A stretch of 64,000 bases of DNA. Origin: DATHCB01 sp035319765 (GTDB taxonomy: Archaea; Thermoproteota; Bathyarchaeia; Bathyarchaeales; SOJC01). Both the position numbers and the translations under genes were made by a program. Shown piece by piece: positions 44,995 to 53,381 of this stretch (positions are counted from its first letter, which is position 1; each line of letters starts with the position of its first letter). The DNA is taken from contig DATHCB010000148.1 in NCBI GenBank assembly GCA_035319765.1, positions 3,659 to 67,658 on the forward strand, in the 5' to 3' direction. The notes under the pieces were generated by a model, which was given only the letters and a program-made list of their open reading frames with translations, was not told the DNA's origin and did no database searches.

Positions 44995-45612
44995 ATGAGG
45001 AACCGATACATCACTTGGCTGAAGCGCAAAACTCACAAACATCAGATCGCGTCACGCGCAAATTTTAAGACGCAAGGTTGCGGAATATACGGCATTGGAG
45101 GAGTTGGGAATACGAAGATCGGTGACCTGCTCTCTGAAAGACGAAGAAAACACTGCTACATCATGCACATGAGCTATAATGGAACCAGGGAGCAAGAGCT
45201 CTGGGAGTATGCCAAGAATAACAGTGTCGTAGGACTCGACTTTCCAAGATATGTGAAGGACGACTGGTCAAGAGTGAGGGAATGGGCAACGCGGTTTGTT
45301 GGAAAAACTTGGACCAGACAGTTCGATGTCTTCTGCAACGAAATGAGGATTCACGACATAGTTCTAGTGCTCAAAGGATGGGACTCTCTCCTCGGAGTCG
45401 GTGAGATACTAGACCCCGACCATGCGTACGACAGAAACCTTTCAAAAACTGAGGAGTTCTTCGATCATACGAGAGCGGTAGAATGGATCAGAGCCTACGA
45501 ATTCGAAGAAGCCCAGATCCTAGCGAAACCACTTAGAGGCTTTAACAACGCACTTTCCAAAGTCCTGCCTCAGTCCAAACGTTGGAAAACACTAATCAAC
45601 ACCAACATCTGA
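44995..45612 (+). CDS. EVE/PUA-like domain protein, start uncertain
   Basis: Up to 205 residues. From residue 57 the sequence has the look of an EVE-like fold: HMSYNGTREQELWEYAKNNS, VVGLDFPRYVKDDWSRVREW, FVGKTWTRQFDVFCNEMRIH and DIVLVLKGWDSLLGVGEI. Such domains bind modified bases and occur in restriction and RNA-modification settings. The first 56 residues are less convincing, and ATG 45163 may be the true start. It is a lone gene; no endonuclease partner is seen within the window. Confidence 0.6.
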   Translation: MRNRYITWLKRKTHKHQIASRANFKTQGCGIYGIGGVGNTKIGDLLSERRRKHCYIMHMSYNGTREQELWEYAKNNSVVGLDFPRYVKDDWSRVREWATRFVGKTWTRQFDVFCNEMRIHDIVLVLKGWDSLLGVGEILDPDHAYDRNLSKTEEFFDHTRAVEWIRAYEFEEAQILAKPLRGFNNALSKVLPQSKRWKTLINTNI

Positions 45613-45697
45613 ACACATGCTATCCTGCTTCTCTTCAGATAGTCCCGGACGCACAATTTATGCTTGTATCTTTCCGGTTTTCATGACTTGAGTCCAA

Positions 45698-46375
45698 TTA
45701 GACTCGAAGCTTTACATCCGTGACGTATTTCTTCATAACGCCAGCGTAGTCATTGATGACTTCTGGAGAATACGGTTTGACTTTGCTTAGGCTCTTGTCC
45801 AGACTGTCGTCTGGGATGAATTGTTGTAACGCAAAGTGTTTCGCGTCTCTGACGAGTTCGCCTATTTTCGGGATATCCTCTGCATCAACGAAGCCTGGGA
45901 CAACCGTGGTTCTGAACTCGTAATCCACAGAGCCCTGTTTTAAGATATTCCTTGTGACCAAAAAGTTACTTGAGTCATCTGCTCCTAGGCGGCAATATTT
46001 TTCAAGAGAGGTTTTCACGTCCAAAGCGATGTAGTCCGTATACGGAAGGCTCTTCTCGAGGACGTCTGGAAAGAATCCGTTGGTGTCCAGTTTGACGTGG
46101 AATCCTCTTTCTTTCAGTTCCGTCATGAATTTTGGCAAATCGGCTTGCATGGTGGGCTCTCCGCCAGTAATAACTACCGCGTCCACGTGCCGCTTTCTCG
46201 ATTCAAGAATCTCCATCACGCTCTTTTCGTCTAAGAAGGGTCCCTTGGGCTCCAGAATCAGCCTCCAGTTGTGGCAGAAGGGGCAGCGCAGGTTGCATCC
46301 GGGTGTGAACAGCACGGTGGCTATTCTGTCTGGAAAGTCTATGAGGCTGGTTTTTTGTAGGCCGCCGAAGATCAA
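45698..46375 (-). CDS. nrdG: anaerobic ribonucleotide reductase activating protein
   Basis: 225 residues, radical SAM: FTPGCNLRCPFCHN gives cluster ligands C27, C31 and C34, ITGGEPTMQ the SAM motif. The start MIFGGLQKTSLIDFPDRIAT is typical for the archaeal/NrdG2-like activases. It forms the glycyl radical on NrdD using SAM and a [4Fe-4S] cluster. TTG start (AGAGTGA upstream), 15 bp after the nrdD stop, so last in the nrdR-nrdD-nrdG operon. Confidence 0.9.
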   Translation of the reverse strand: MIFGGLQKTSLIDFPDRIATVLFTPGCNLRCPFCHNWRLILEPKGPFLDEKSVMEILESRKRHVDAVVITGGEPTMQADLPKFMTELKERGFHVKLDTNGFFPDVLEKSLPYTDYIALDVKTSLEKYCRLGADDSSNFLVTRNILKQGSVDYEFRTTVVPGFVDAEDIPKIGELVRDAKHFALQQFIPDDSLDKSLSKVKPYSPEVINDYAGVMKKYVTDVKLRV

Positions 46376-46390
46376 GGCATAGTCACTCTG

Positions 46391-48502
46391 TTATGCGGCT
46401 GTGAGAATCACGGATCGGTCGAACGTTTTTCTGATGTTGAACTCTGCCTGTTTGCCGTCGTTCCACTGGTCGACGGGTCGGAGGTAGCCTACGACTCTGG
46501 AGTAAACTTCGCAGTTGGCTTCGCAGGTTGGGCATTTTCGGTGTTCGCCGCTCAGGTACCCGTGCGTTGGGCATATGCTGAACGTCGGGGTCAGCGTGAA
46601 GTAGGGCAGGCGACAGTTCTTGGCCACCTGCCTCACTAGGCTGGCCGTGGCTTTCCAGGAGGAGACTCTTTCGCCGAGGAAGATGTGAAAGACTGTGCCT
46701 CCCGTGTAGAGTGTCTGGAGGTTGTCTTGGTGTTCCAACGCTTCGAAAACGTCACCTGAATAGTCAACTGGCAACTGAGTGGAGTTGGTGTAGAACGGTT
46801 CGGCGCCTCCTGAGAGGTACCTCTCGTTCGCTGCCTTGATGTTTGGGTGTGTCCTCTTGTCTATTCGGGCTAAGCGGTATGAGGTGCCTTCTGCTGGCGT
46901 TGCTTCTAGGTTGTATATGTTTTCTGTTTCTCTTTGATAGTCTGTCAGTTTGCCTCGCATAAACGTCAACGTTTTGACTGCAAAGTCGAGTCCTTCTTTT
47001 GTCGTGATGTCGTGACCAAACATGTTAACAAGGGCTTCGTTCATCCCGACTAGTCCTATGGTGGAGAAGTGGTTCTTCCAGTAGCTGCCGTACTCATCCT
47101 TAACGACGCTCAAGTAGTGCTTGGAGTACGGGTACAGCCCGGCTTCTGTGAAGTGTTCCAGAACTTTTCTTTTTATCTCTAGGCTGTCTCTTGCGATGTC
47201 CATGATGTCACTCAGTCGCTCGAAGAATTTGTCCTCATCTTTTGAGAGGAATCCTATACGGGGAAGATTGATTGTAACGACGCCGATGGAGCCGGTCAGT
47301 GGGTTGGCTCCGAAGAAGCCGCCGCCTCGTTTGCGGAGTTCTCTGTTGTCTATTCTCAGGCGGCAGCACATGCTTCTTACGTCTTCGGGTTTCATGTCGC
47401 TGTTTATGAAGTTGGAGAAATATGGCACGCCGTACTTGGCGGTCATTTCAAAGATTTTTTCTGCGACGGGTGAGTCCCAGCTAAAGGTTGACGTTATATT
47501 GTAGGTTGGAATTGGGAAAGTGAACACTCTGCTCTTAGAATCGCCATGACACATTACCTCGGCAAATGCTTTGTTGAATATATCCATCTCGGCTTGGAAG
47601 TCGCTTTGAGGATCGTTTGTTACTTTTCCTCCGACTTGTGCGGGTTCGTCTTTCATAAAGTCCGGTACTGTCAGGTCTAGGGTTACGTTGGTGAACGGAG
47701 TTTGAAAGCCGACTCTCGTGGGAACGTTCATGTTGAAAAAGAATTCCTGCAGTGACTGTTCGACTTCTTTCTGGTTCAGTCCGTCGTAGCGTATGAACGG
47801 TGCGAGGTACGTGTCGAAGTTGCTGAACGCTTGTGCGCCTGCAGCTTCGCCCTGTAGCGTGTAGAAGAAGTTTACGATATGGCCAAGGGCCGTTCTGAAG
47901 TGCTTTGCTGGTTTGCTCTCTATCTTGCCGGATACTCCTCCGAAGCCTGAGAGCAGGAGGTGACTGAGGTCCCAGCCTACGCAGTATGCGCCTAGGACGC
48001 CGAGGTCGTGGATGTGTATGTCGCCTGAGAAGTGGGCGTCTCCGATGTTTGGCGGGTAGATTCTCGAGATCCAATACTTGGCTATTACTGTTGAGGAGAG
48101 GTAGTTGTTCAAGCCCTGCAGCGAGTAGCTCATGTTGGAGTTTTCTTTGACGCGCCAGTCTTCGACTTCAAGATACTTGTCGACCAGGTCTGCTTCGCTC
48201 AGGATTGAGGCTAATTCTCTCAGGTCTTGGTGCTGTTTCCTGTACAGAATGTATGCCTTGGCCGTTTTGGCGTGTCCGTCTTCTATGATTGTCTTTTCCA
48301 CTATGTCTTGAATCTCTTCTACGGTGGGTACGCCTTCGTCTCCGAAGCGTTTTTGCAGTTCTGCTACGACTTGGTCGCTGAGTCTTTTGGCGAGTTCTTT
48401 GTCTTTGCCGCCGACTGCCTTGGCGGCTTTCCATATGGCGCTCGTTATTCTCTCGCTTTCGAACTCGGCGAGTTTGCCGTCGCGTTTTCTTACGTACTTC
48501 AT
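46391..48502 (-). CDS. nrdD: anaerobic ribonucleoside-triphosphate reductase (class III)
   Basis: 703 residues, the usual length. An ATP-cone (YVRKRDGKLAEFESERITSA to about residue 90) provides allosteric control. The catalytic barrel carries the finger-loop region around RSMCCRLRIDNRELRKRGGG. Near the end, CPTHGYLSGEHRKCPTCEAN gives the four zinc cysteines, then the glycyl-radical loop SRVVGYLRPVDQWNDGKQ with the conserved G. It makes deoxynucleotides under anoxia after activation by NrdG. ATG overlaps the nrdR stop by 4 bp (ATGA). Confidence 0.95.
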   Translation of the reverse strand: MKYVRKRDGKLAEFESERITSAIWKAAKAVGGKDKELAKRLSDQVVAELQKRFGDEGVPTVEEIQDIVEKTIIEDGHAKTAKAYILYRKQHQDLRELASILSEADLVDKYLEVEDWRVKENSNMSYSLQGLNNYLSSTVIAKYWISRIYPPNIGDAHFSGDIHIHDLGVLGAYCVGWDLSHLLLSGFGGVSGKIESKPAKHFRTALGHIVNFFYTLQGEAAGAQAFSNFDTYLAPFIRYDGLNQKEVEQSLQEFFFNMNVPTRVGFQTPFTNVTLDLTVPDFMKDEPAQVGGKVTNDPQSDFQAEMDIFNKAFAEVMCHGDSKSRVFTFPIPTYNITSTFSWDSPVAEKIFEMTAKYGVPYFSNFINSDMKPEDVRSMCCRLRIDNRELRKRGGGFFGANPLTGSIGVVTINLPRIGFLSKDEDKFFERLSDIMDIARDSLEIKRKVLEHFTEAGLYPYSKHYLSVVKDEYGSYWKNHFSTIGLVGMNEALVNMFGHDITTKEGLDFAVKTLTFMRGKLTDYQRETENIYNLEATPAEGTSYRLARIDKRTHPNIKAANERYLSGGAEPFYTNSTQLPVDYSGDVFEALEHQDNLQTLYTGGTVFHIFLGERVSSWKATASLVRQVAKNCRLPYFTLTPTFSICPTHGYLSGEHRKCPTCEANCEVYSRVVGYLRPVDQWNDGKQAEFNIRKTFDRSVILTAA

Positions 48503-48945
48503 TTTCTTACCTCTTTGAGTACTGTTTGGAAGTCTTCTGGCTCTTCGAAGCGCCTGTAGACTGAGGCGAAACGGACGTATGCGACGCGGTCTAGTTTTTT
48601 GAGGTGTTTTATCACCTTGTCTCCGATTTCCTGTGTGGTGATTTCCTCTTTTCCTTCTGCCATCACGTCCTGTCGCACTTGTTCTGCGAGTTCTCGGATC
48701 TGTTCAAGCGTTACTGGTCTTTTTTCGCAGGCTTTCTGGAGTCCGAGTATGATCTTGTCCATGTTGAAGCGCTCTGTCCTTCCGTCTTTTTTGCGCACCA
48801 TCAGCTCGTATTTTTCTATGTACTCGTAGGTGGTGAATCGTCTCTCGCACTTGGCGCACTCTTTTCTTCGTCTCACTGCGTTGTCTTGTGAGTCTCTGGT
48901 TTCGAGCGTTTTGAGGTCCTCTGAACTGCAGTAGGGGCACTTCAT
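48499..48945 (-). CDS. nrdR: transcriptional repressor NrdR
   Basis: 148 residues. The zinc ribbon has C3, C6, C30 and C33 (MKCPYC and ECAKCERRF), followed by the family's TTYEYIE. An ATP-cone spans about 49-139 (KDGRTERFNMDKIILGLQKA, IGDKVIKHLKKLDRVAYVRF). NrdR senses ATP/dATP and represses ribonucleotide reductase genes; it is chiefly bacterial and only patchy in archaea, so its place as first gene of nrdD-nrdG in an archaeal-looking contig is notable. It probably controls its own operon through the palindrome at 48985-49000. Confidence 0.95.
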   Translation of the reverse strand: MKCPYCSSEDLKTLETRDSQDNAVRRRKECAKCERRFTTYEYIEKYELMVRKKDGRTERFNMDKIILGLQKACEKRPVTLEQIRELAEQVRQDVMAEGKEEITTQEIGDKVIKHLKKLDRVAYVRFASVYRRFEEPEDFQTVLKEVRK

Positions 48946-48984
48946 TCTTGCTTCAGTCTCATAGCGTTTTCTAATATGCCGACG

Positions 48985-49012
48985 ACGCTATATGCAGCGT
49001 TTGTTTATAAGG
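48985..49012 (-). promoter_or_regulatory. nrd promoter with NrdR-box-like operator
   Basis: A TATA box (minus strand CTTATAAAC, plus 49004-49012) is followed by a 16-bp imperfect palindrome ACGCTATATGCAGCGT (48985-49000), the length and CTATAT centre of bacterial NrdR boxes. It covers the stretch between TATA and the expected start of transcription, an ideal repressor position. A half-site CATAGCGTT lies near 48960-48968. Confidence 0.6.
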
Positions 49013-49170
49013 CTTCTTGACAACTGTATCACAATAACAGAAAAACGGCTTGCACAAACAATGCAAAGAATAGACACGAACAGGACAAAAATTCGAGCCA
49101 CCCTTTTTGGGAATGTTTAGAATACTTAAATTAACAGCGTTTCTACTCTTTGAATTGAGGTTGTCGCAGA

Positions 49171-50202
49171 TTGTCTTTTGATGCGGACGCGTTTTACAGC
49201 AGGCAAGTAACTCTTGCAGAACTCGGACGGAGAGGACAACGAAAACTAAGCCGTTCCAAAGTAGCCGTAGTCGGGCTGGGCGGGCTGGGCAGCGCTTCTT
49301 CAATCTACCTTGCACTGGCGGGTGTTGGCAAACTGCGCCTAGTCGATCAAGACACTGTGGAGTTGAGCAATCTGCACCGGCAGTTGTTGTACACGCTTGC
49401 TGATTTGAGGTACCCGAAAACGGAGACGGCGGCCAGAAGGATCCGTGAGATGAACCCGCAGGTGACTGTTGAGCCGATCGCTGAAAACGCGGATAGAAGT
49501 AATGTTGAAAGAATAGTCCAAGGCGTGGACTGCGTCGTCGACGGCCTTGATAACATGAAAACACGTTACCTTCTCAACAAAGCCTGCGTGAAACTCGGGG
49601 TTCCTTATGTTTACGGTGCAGCGATAGGCGTGGAGGGTGCTATATCGGTTTTTCATCCCCCAGAGACCGCATGCTTGGAGTGTGTGTTCCCGAGTGTTGA
49701 TGACCGTTACTTGCAGACTTGCGAAACTAGAGGCGTGCTAGGAGCAACTGCGGGAATTATAGGCGTTATGCAGGCGATGGAGACGATCAAGCTCTTAGCC
49801 GGCATGGGCGAACCACTCAAGGGTAAGCTTATGATATGCGACTTCAGCGACATGCACATCATGACGATACCAGTCTACGAGAGACCCGACTGCCCCATCT
49901 GCAAGCGAGAAATCAAGCTTAAGAAAGAAACCGGGCGCCTGACTTGGCTGTGCGGTCAAGATACCGTTAACATCAATCCGTCGAGATTAATCGAAACGGG
50001 CATGGACGAGCTGTTAGCAAAGCTTCAGAGCTTTTATAAGATTCTCATAAAATCTCCCATCGTTATCGTGTTCCAGTACGGCGATGACGTTGAGGTCAGC
50101 TTGTTTCAGGGTGGAAGAATGCTGATAAAAAACGTAAAGAACGAAGACACGGCGCTAAAGGTACACGCCGACGTGTGGAAAAAAATTGGCATAAAGCCAT
50201 AG
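49171..50202 (+). CDS. E1-like ubiquitin-activating protein (ThiF/MoeB/UbaA family)
   Basis: 343 residues. VAVVGLGGLGSASSIYLALA is the nucleotide-binding loop, LVDQDTVELSNLHRQLLYTL the family motif with catalytic Arg, VDGLDNMKTRYLLNKACVKL the Asp region, and ACLECVF plus CPICKRE the two zinc pairs. The adenylating Rossmann domain fills residues 1-245. A further 95 residues (TWLCGQDTVNINPSRLIETG onward) replace the rhodanese domain of some relatives. It adenylates the C-terminal glycine of a MoaD/ThiS/SAMP-type small protein for sulfur transfer or conjugation; no such partner is in the window. Confidence 0.85.
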   Translation: MSFDADAFYSRQVTLAELGRRGQRKLSRSKVAVVGLGGLGSASSIYLALAGVGKLRLVDQDTVELSNLHRQLLYTLADLRYPKTETAARRIREMNPQVTVEPIAENADRSNVERIVQGVDCVVDGLDNMKTRYLLNKACVKLGVPYVYGAAIGVEGAISVFHPPETACLECVFPSVDDRYLQTCETRGVLGATAGIIGVMQAMETIKLLAGMGEPLKGKLMICDFSDMHIMTIPVYERPDCPICKREIKLKKETGRLTWLCGQDTVNINPSRLIETGMDELLAKLQSFYKILIKSPIVIVFQYGDDVEVSLFQGGRMLIKNVKNEDTALKVHADVWKKIGIKP

Positions 50203-50303
50203 GGAATCACTCCGGGAGCCATTATCACGTAAAGACTTGCGATTCTTTGCGCGTTTCTCTTTTTTGGACATTGAGCAAAGCGTTTTCGTTGTTAGGCATT
50301 CGA

Positions 50304-50382
50304 GCGCGCCAAAGCTCAGCATCTTGGCATTGCCGGCGGAAACGGCCTAACAACCAGCTTGAGAACGATCAAGCCGTTCGCA
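50304..50382 (+). pseudogene. short gene tail starting at GCGCGC
   Basis: After GCGCGC (50304-50309) one frame reads RAKAQHLGIAGGNGLTTSLR then TIKPFA and stop, which looks like the C-terminus of a real protein with nothing before it. The rest of 50203-50421 shows nothing. Confidence 0.25.
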
Positions 50383-50421
50383 TAGTTATCGCGGGGAATC
50401 AGAAAACGGTTTCCCGGTCGA

Positions 50422-50913
50422 TCATGCTGGCGGCGGTGGTGGAGGCGGCGGTGGCGGAGGTGCTGCAACGGATGAGAATGCTGGTTTAATCGAGACAACG
50501 GTTGTTCCTGCAATGCGATCAGTGTACTTCTGACGTGGGTCGCGGCCTGGGATAGCGACTCCCAGTATCCAGTCTATTAGTAAGAGAAGCCAAAAGATCT
50601 TGCTTATGTCTCGGATGAAGGCTTTGTCATATGTAATTCTGCTCCCGTCGACCGTCTGTACCTGCAATCCCAGAACTTTCTTGCCAATGGTTGATCCTGA
50701 GGAGACTTCCATAAACACGAAATAAAGTACCTCAAGTATACCCAACAGGAAGGGAAGCAGTAGGATGAATCCCCAGCTTAAGGGCACGGCTAGTATGATT
50801 ATGAAGTATATGATGTACGTTGGAATGAGGATTATTATACTGTCGATAATGAAGGCGATTAGGCGTAGTATCCAGTGGTTTAAGTCGAACTGTGAACCGC
50901 TTTGTGTCGACAT
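50422..50913 (-). CDS. RDD-family membrane protein with polyproline tail
   Basis: 163 residues. The RDD domain is recognised by LRLIAFIIDSIIILIPTYII (with R and D in the first helix), SSGSTIGKKVLGLQV and the last helix WLLLLIDWILGVAI, with the final Asp in DRIAGTTVV. Three membrane helices. The C-terminus ends in about 11 consecutive prolines, which is odd and may be a docking or spacer tail. RDD proteins have been linked to cation/proton exchange or lipid environments; role here unknown. Confidence 0.8.
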   Translation of the reverse strand: MSTQSGSQFDLNHWILRLIAFIIDSIIILIPTYIIYFIIILAVPLSWGFILLLPFLLGILEVLYFVFMEVSSGSTIGKKVLGLQVQTVDGSRITYDKAFIRDISKIFWLLLLIDWILGVAIPGRDPRQKYTDRIAGTTVVSIKPAFSSVAAPPPPPPPPPPPA

Positions 50914-51029
50914 TTTCTTATCTCACGCGCCTTATTTTTCATCTGATACAGTATTAACACTTTCTCTTGATATGGCGCGCGCTTTTTTCTTAATGAGTGC
51001 TAGTGGCTAATAATCATGAAAACGTGTTC

Positions 51030-51260
51030 TCATTCAGCGGGTGTCCTCAAACCTGAGGACCGATCTTGGCGCATCTGTCTATTTCTTCTTAGAATGGCGA
51101 TGATGATGATGAAAACGATAAGTAATAAGAGTCCAACGGATAGCAGCGTGAGGCCGTAACTTTTGTTGGATAGTAAACGGATTAAGCCTGAGAGAACGAA
51201 GATCACTGATAGTATGGCAAGAACGTCTAGGACAACGTCTTCTGCTTTGGGAATTTTCAT
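51030..51260 (-). CDS. small two-helix membrane protein
   Basis: 76 residues from ATG 51260 (GTG 51269 also in frame). A TTTTATATTT box at 51281-51290 lies about 26 bp before this ATG, pointing to a leaderless transcript and deciding the start. Helices VVLDVLAILSVIFVLSGLI and LTLLSVGLLLLIVFIIIIAI, then a polar RRNRQMRQDR tail in the cytoplasm. No family recognised. Confidence 0.65.
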   Translation of the reverse strand: MKIPKAEDVVLDVLAILSVIFVLSGLIRLLSNKSYGLTLLSVGLLLLIVFIIIIAILRRNRQMRQDRSSGLRTPAE

Positions 51261-51269
51261 CGAATCCAC

Positions 51270-51707
51270 ATTTAGGGTTCAAATATAAAACACTTGACAT
51301 AATGCTACAATTCCTTAGGAAAACACACGCGTCTAAAAACGTTCGAGTAACATTCAATGCTGGTGGCAAGTAGCCAACATTGTTGGTGGCACTTTGAATA
51401 AGCCCAAAACAAAGCCTAAACACAAAAAACAGCCCGTTCCAGACGTTGACAGACACCTAAAAAAAGAATTATTCTTTGTACAAAATGCTTACTGCGCACG
51501 CTAGAATTGCCTTTTGAGGTCCGTTGGATCAGCGGTGTTCTTGTTGCTTATATTGAATTCTCGTTCGACGCCGGGTGCGTGCGAAGGTCAAGAACGACAG
51601 TAAGGCGACATTCGGCTGAGAAGACTTTGCAGCACGAAAAATAGAGAAATCGCTGCGTCCGATAATTCAGAACCCGTACTTCAAACTGACCGCAGCGAGT
51701 GCGTCTT
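51270..51707. other. intergenic region, one small open frame
   Basis: A TTG at about 51396 opens about 35 codons (NKPKTKPKHKKQPVPDVDRH onward), Lys/Pro-rich and ending YCAR at a stop; it may be the start of a lost gene. The rest shows no gene or clear repeat. Confidence 0.25.
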
Positions 51708-51896
51708 CTAGCTCTCCCTGAGATACAAAAAGATGAATATTACGCTTAAGACAAATGAAATAATCCCAAGTTTGGCAAACGTCAAGTACGGCACAGAATT
51801 AAGGAACAAACTATCTACATCAGCATTATCGAAAATTATTCTGGCAACCACGTACAACCAAAGAAGAAAACTAGCATACCAAAGCGTTAAGAACAC
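51708..51896 (-). CDS. very small membrane protein
   Basis: 62 residues with two helices (MFLTLWYASFLLWLYVVARI and LGIISFVLSVIFIFLYL) joined by a short acidic loop. The GTG start is preceded by GAGGAAGG, a fair ribosome site. No relatives recognised; modest confidence that it is real. Confidence 0.45.
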   Translation of the reverse strand: MFLTLWYASFLLWLYVVARIIFDNADVDSLFLNSVPYLTFAKLGIISFVLSVIFIFLYLRES

Positions 51897-52264
51897 CGCC
51901 TTCCTCGTCTTAATATTCTTACCTCCATGAGTTCACGATCAAAGGCATCGGGTACAATTAGCCGTACTTCCCAAAATCTTTAGTGGTGCGGCTTAGGGCG
52001 GGGCGAGGGGTCCCTCCTCTCAAATAAGTCGAGAAATGACGCGATAGTTTTATTTCTTAAAATATTCTTTCTCAGCACCAAAATAAAAAATAGCCAATAA
52101 CAATCTTCCATAAGAGTGTTCTATCGGAATCTTCTATAACAACATATTATGGACGCGGTACGGAAAAGTCGCTACTTTGACCAAAATGACGATGGAGTAG
52201 AGAGCGTGCGAGCAACTTCGACTTTCTACGCCTTAGCGACTTATTGAGGCCTAGAAAGACAGAC
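51897..52264. other. intergenic region with a 9-bp inverted repeat
   Basis: AAGTCGCTA (52166-52174) and TAGCGACTT (52234-52242) are perfectly complementary across 59 bp. A TATTTCTTAAAATATT-like A/T stretch lies near 52050. No gene seen. Confidence 0.35.
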
Positions 52265-52555
52265 TCAATAGAGAACATCAAGACAAAAAAAGGGTTTCAT
52301 AAGAAACGGCATGAAATATTTAGATTTCTCGTGGTAGCGATTCCGACTCTGCGCTTCTGACATGGTTCTAGTAATTGTGTTAGGCGTTTGAACACCAAGG
52401 AATTTGTCTTCGTTTGTCATTCCGCTTACACGAACGGAGAGATGCAAGCCCGATGGCACGCGCTTCCATGTTATATATCTCCTATCTCCGGAGCGTGTGC
52501 CTCTCTCTCTGTCATTGAACGCTTTATACGACGGAGAAGACTCGCCTGTTCCTAG
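52265..52555 (-). pseudogene. unidentified coding fragment cut at GCGCGC
   Basis: From the GCGCGCGC at 52554-52561 the minus strand reads SSPSYKAFNDRERGTRSGDR, RYITWKRVPSGLHLSVRVSG, NEDKFLGVQTPNTITR and a hydrophobic end to the stop at 52265. It looks like the last 95 residues of a soluble or secreted protein. Beyond GCGCGC the frame continues only as the antisense of the aquaporin gene, so the true 5' part is missing. Confidence 0.4.
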
Positions 52556-52643
52556 CGCGCGCACATTAACTGTTAAATAAAATATACTGGCATATGCTAG
52601 GGACAGAAGCCTGTGCCAAGCAAAAAATATGCGAGGTTCTTGA

Positions 52644-53351
52644 ATGATCGGAAAAGCTGATATGAAGAAATACGTTGCCGAACTTCTCGGCACTTTCGTG
52701 TTAGTCTTCGCGGGTTGTGGAAGCGTAGTAGGGGCAAAGTTGTTGATGGGACCGCAAGCATGGATGGGAATATGGGTGGGAGTAGCTTTTGCTTTTGGCC
52801 TTTCCTTGTTGGTAATGGTATACGCGATAGGAAACATTTCTGGTTGCCACATAAACCCTGCAGTATCCATTTCGATGCTTGCGGCTGGTAAGATGAAGGC
52901 GAGAGACACAGTGGCCTATATTGTCGCTCAATGCGTAGGGGCAACTGTCGCAGCGGCGGTCTTGTATGTGATTGCGAGTGGAAATTCCCGGTATAGTCTG
53001 ACCGCTTATGGTCTAGGCCAGAATGGTTACGGCAGTGCCTCTCCTGCGGGATTCTCAGTCACGTCTGCGTTCATTGCTGAATTAGTCTTGACCTTCATAT
53101 TTCTTCTCGTTATCCATGGCTCAACGAGCGAAAAGGCTCCCAAATACTTCGCAGGCATATCTATCGGGTTTAGCTTGGTTCTGATACATCTCGTCGGAAT
53201 ACCGATAACGGGCACATCCGTGAACCCGGCTAGAAGCCTTGGACCAGCCGTGATAGTCGGCGGCACTGCTATCAGTCAGCTCTGGCTGTTTTGGGTAGCC
53301 CCGATAATCGGAGCCCTTCTGGCTGCAGCAGTCTATCGATTTCTGGACTAA
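52644..53351 (+). CDS. aquaporin (MIP family water channel)
   Basis: 235 residues, six membrane helices and two NPA half-helices: SGCHINPAVS (NPA at 71-73) and GTSVNPARS (194-196). The constriction residues correspond to those of AqpZ (F in FAFG, H182, T191, R197), so water rather than glycerol transport is expected. ATG 52644 is preceded by GAGG; ATG 52662 (MKKYVAELLGTFVLVFAGCG) is an alternative nearer the family start. An AAATATACT box is near 52580. The gene is bracketed by GCGCGC at 52554 and 53363 and cuts off the fragment upstream, so it may be an acquired cassette. Confidence 0.9.
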   Translation: MIGKADMKKYVAELLGTFVLVFAGCGSVVGAKLLMGPQAWMGIWVGVAFAFGLSLLVMVYAIGNISGCHINPAVSISMLAAGKMKARDTVAYIVAQCVGATVAAAVLYVIASGNSRYSLTAYGLGQNGYGSASPAGFSVTSAFIAELVLTFIFLLVIHGSTSEKAPKYFAGISIGFSLVLIHLVGIPITGTSVNPARSLGPAVIVGGTAISQLWLFWVAPIIGALLAAAVYRFLD

Positions 53352-53381
53352 GTGAGCGCTTAGCGCGCTACGAGTCTATCT

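Noticed and set aside
47535..48074. 179-codon Arg-rich open frame inside nrdD
   Set aside because: Antisense-phase shadow of nrdD with biased Arg/Pro composition.
52556..52909. Minus-strand open frame continuing the fragment at 52265
   Set aside because: Beyond GCGCGC it is antisense to the aquaporin gene; only the part before it looks coding.
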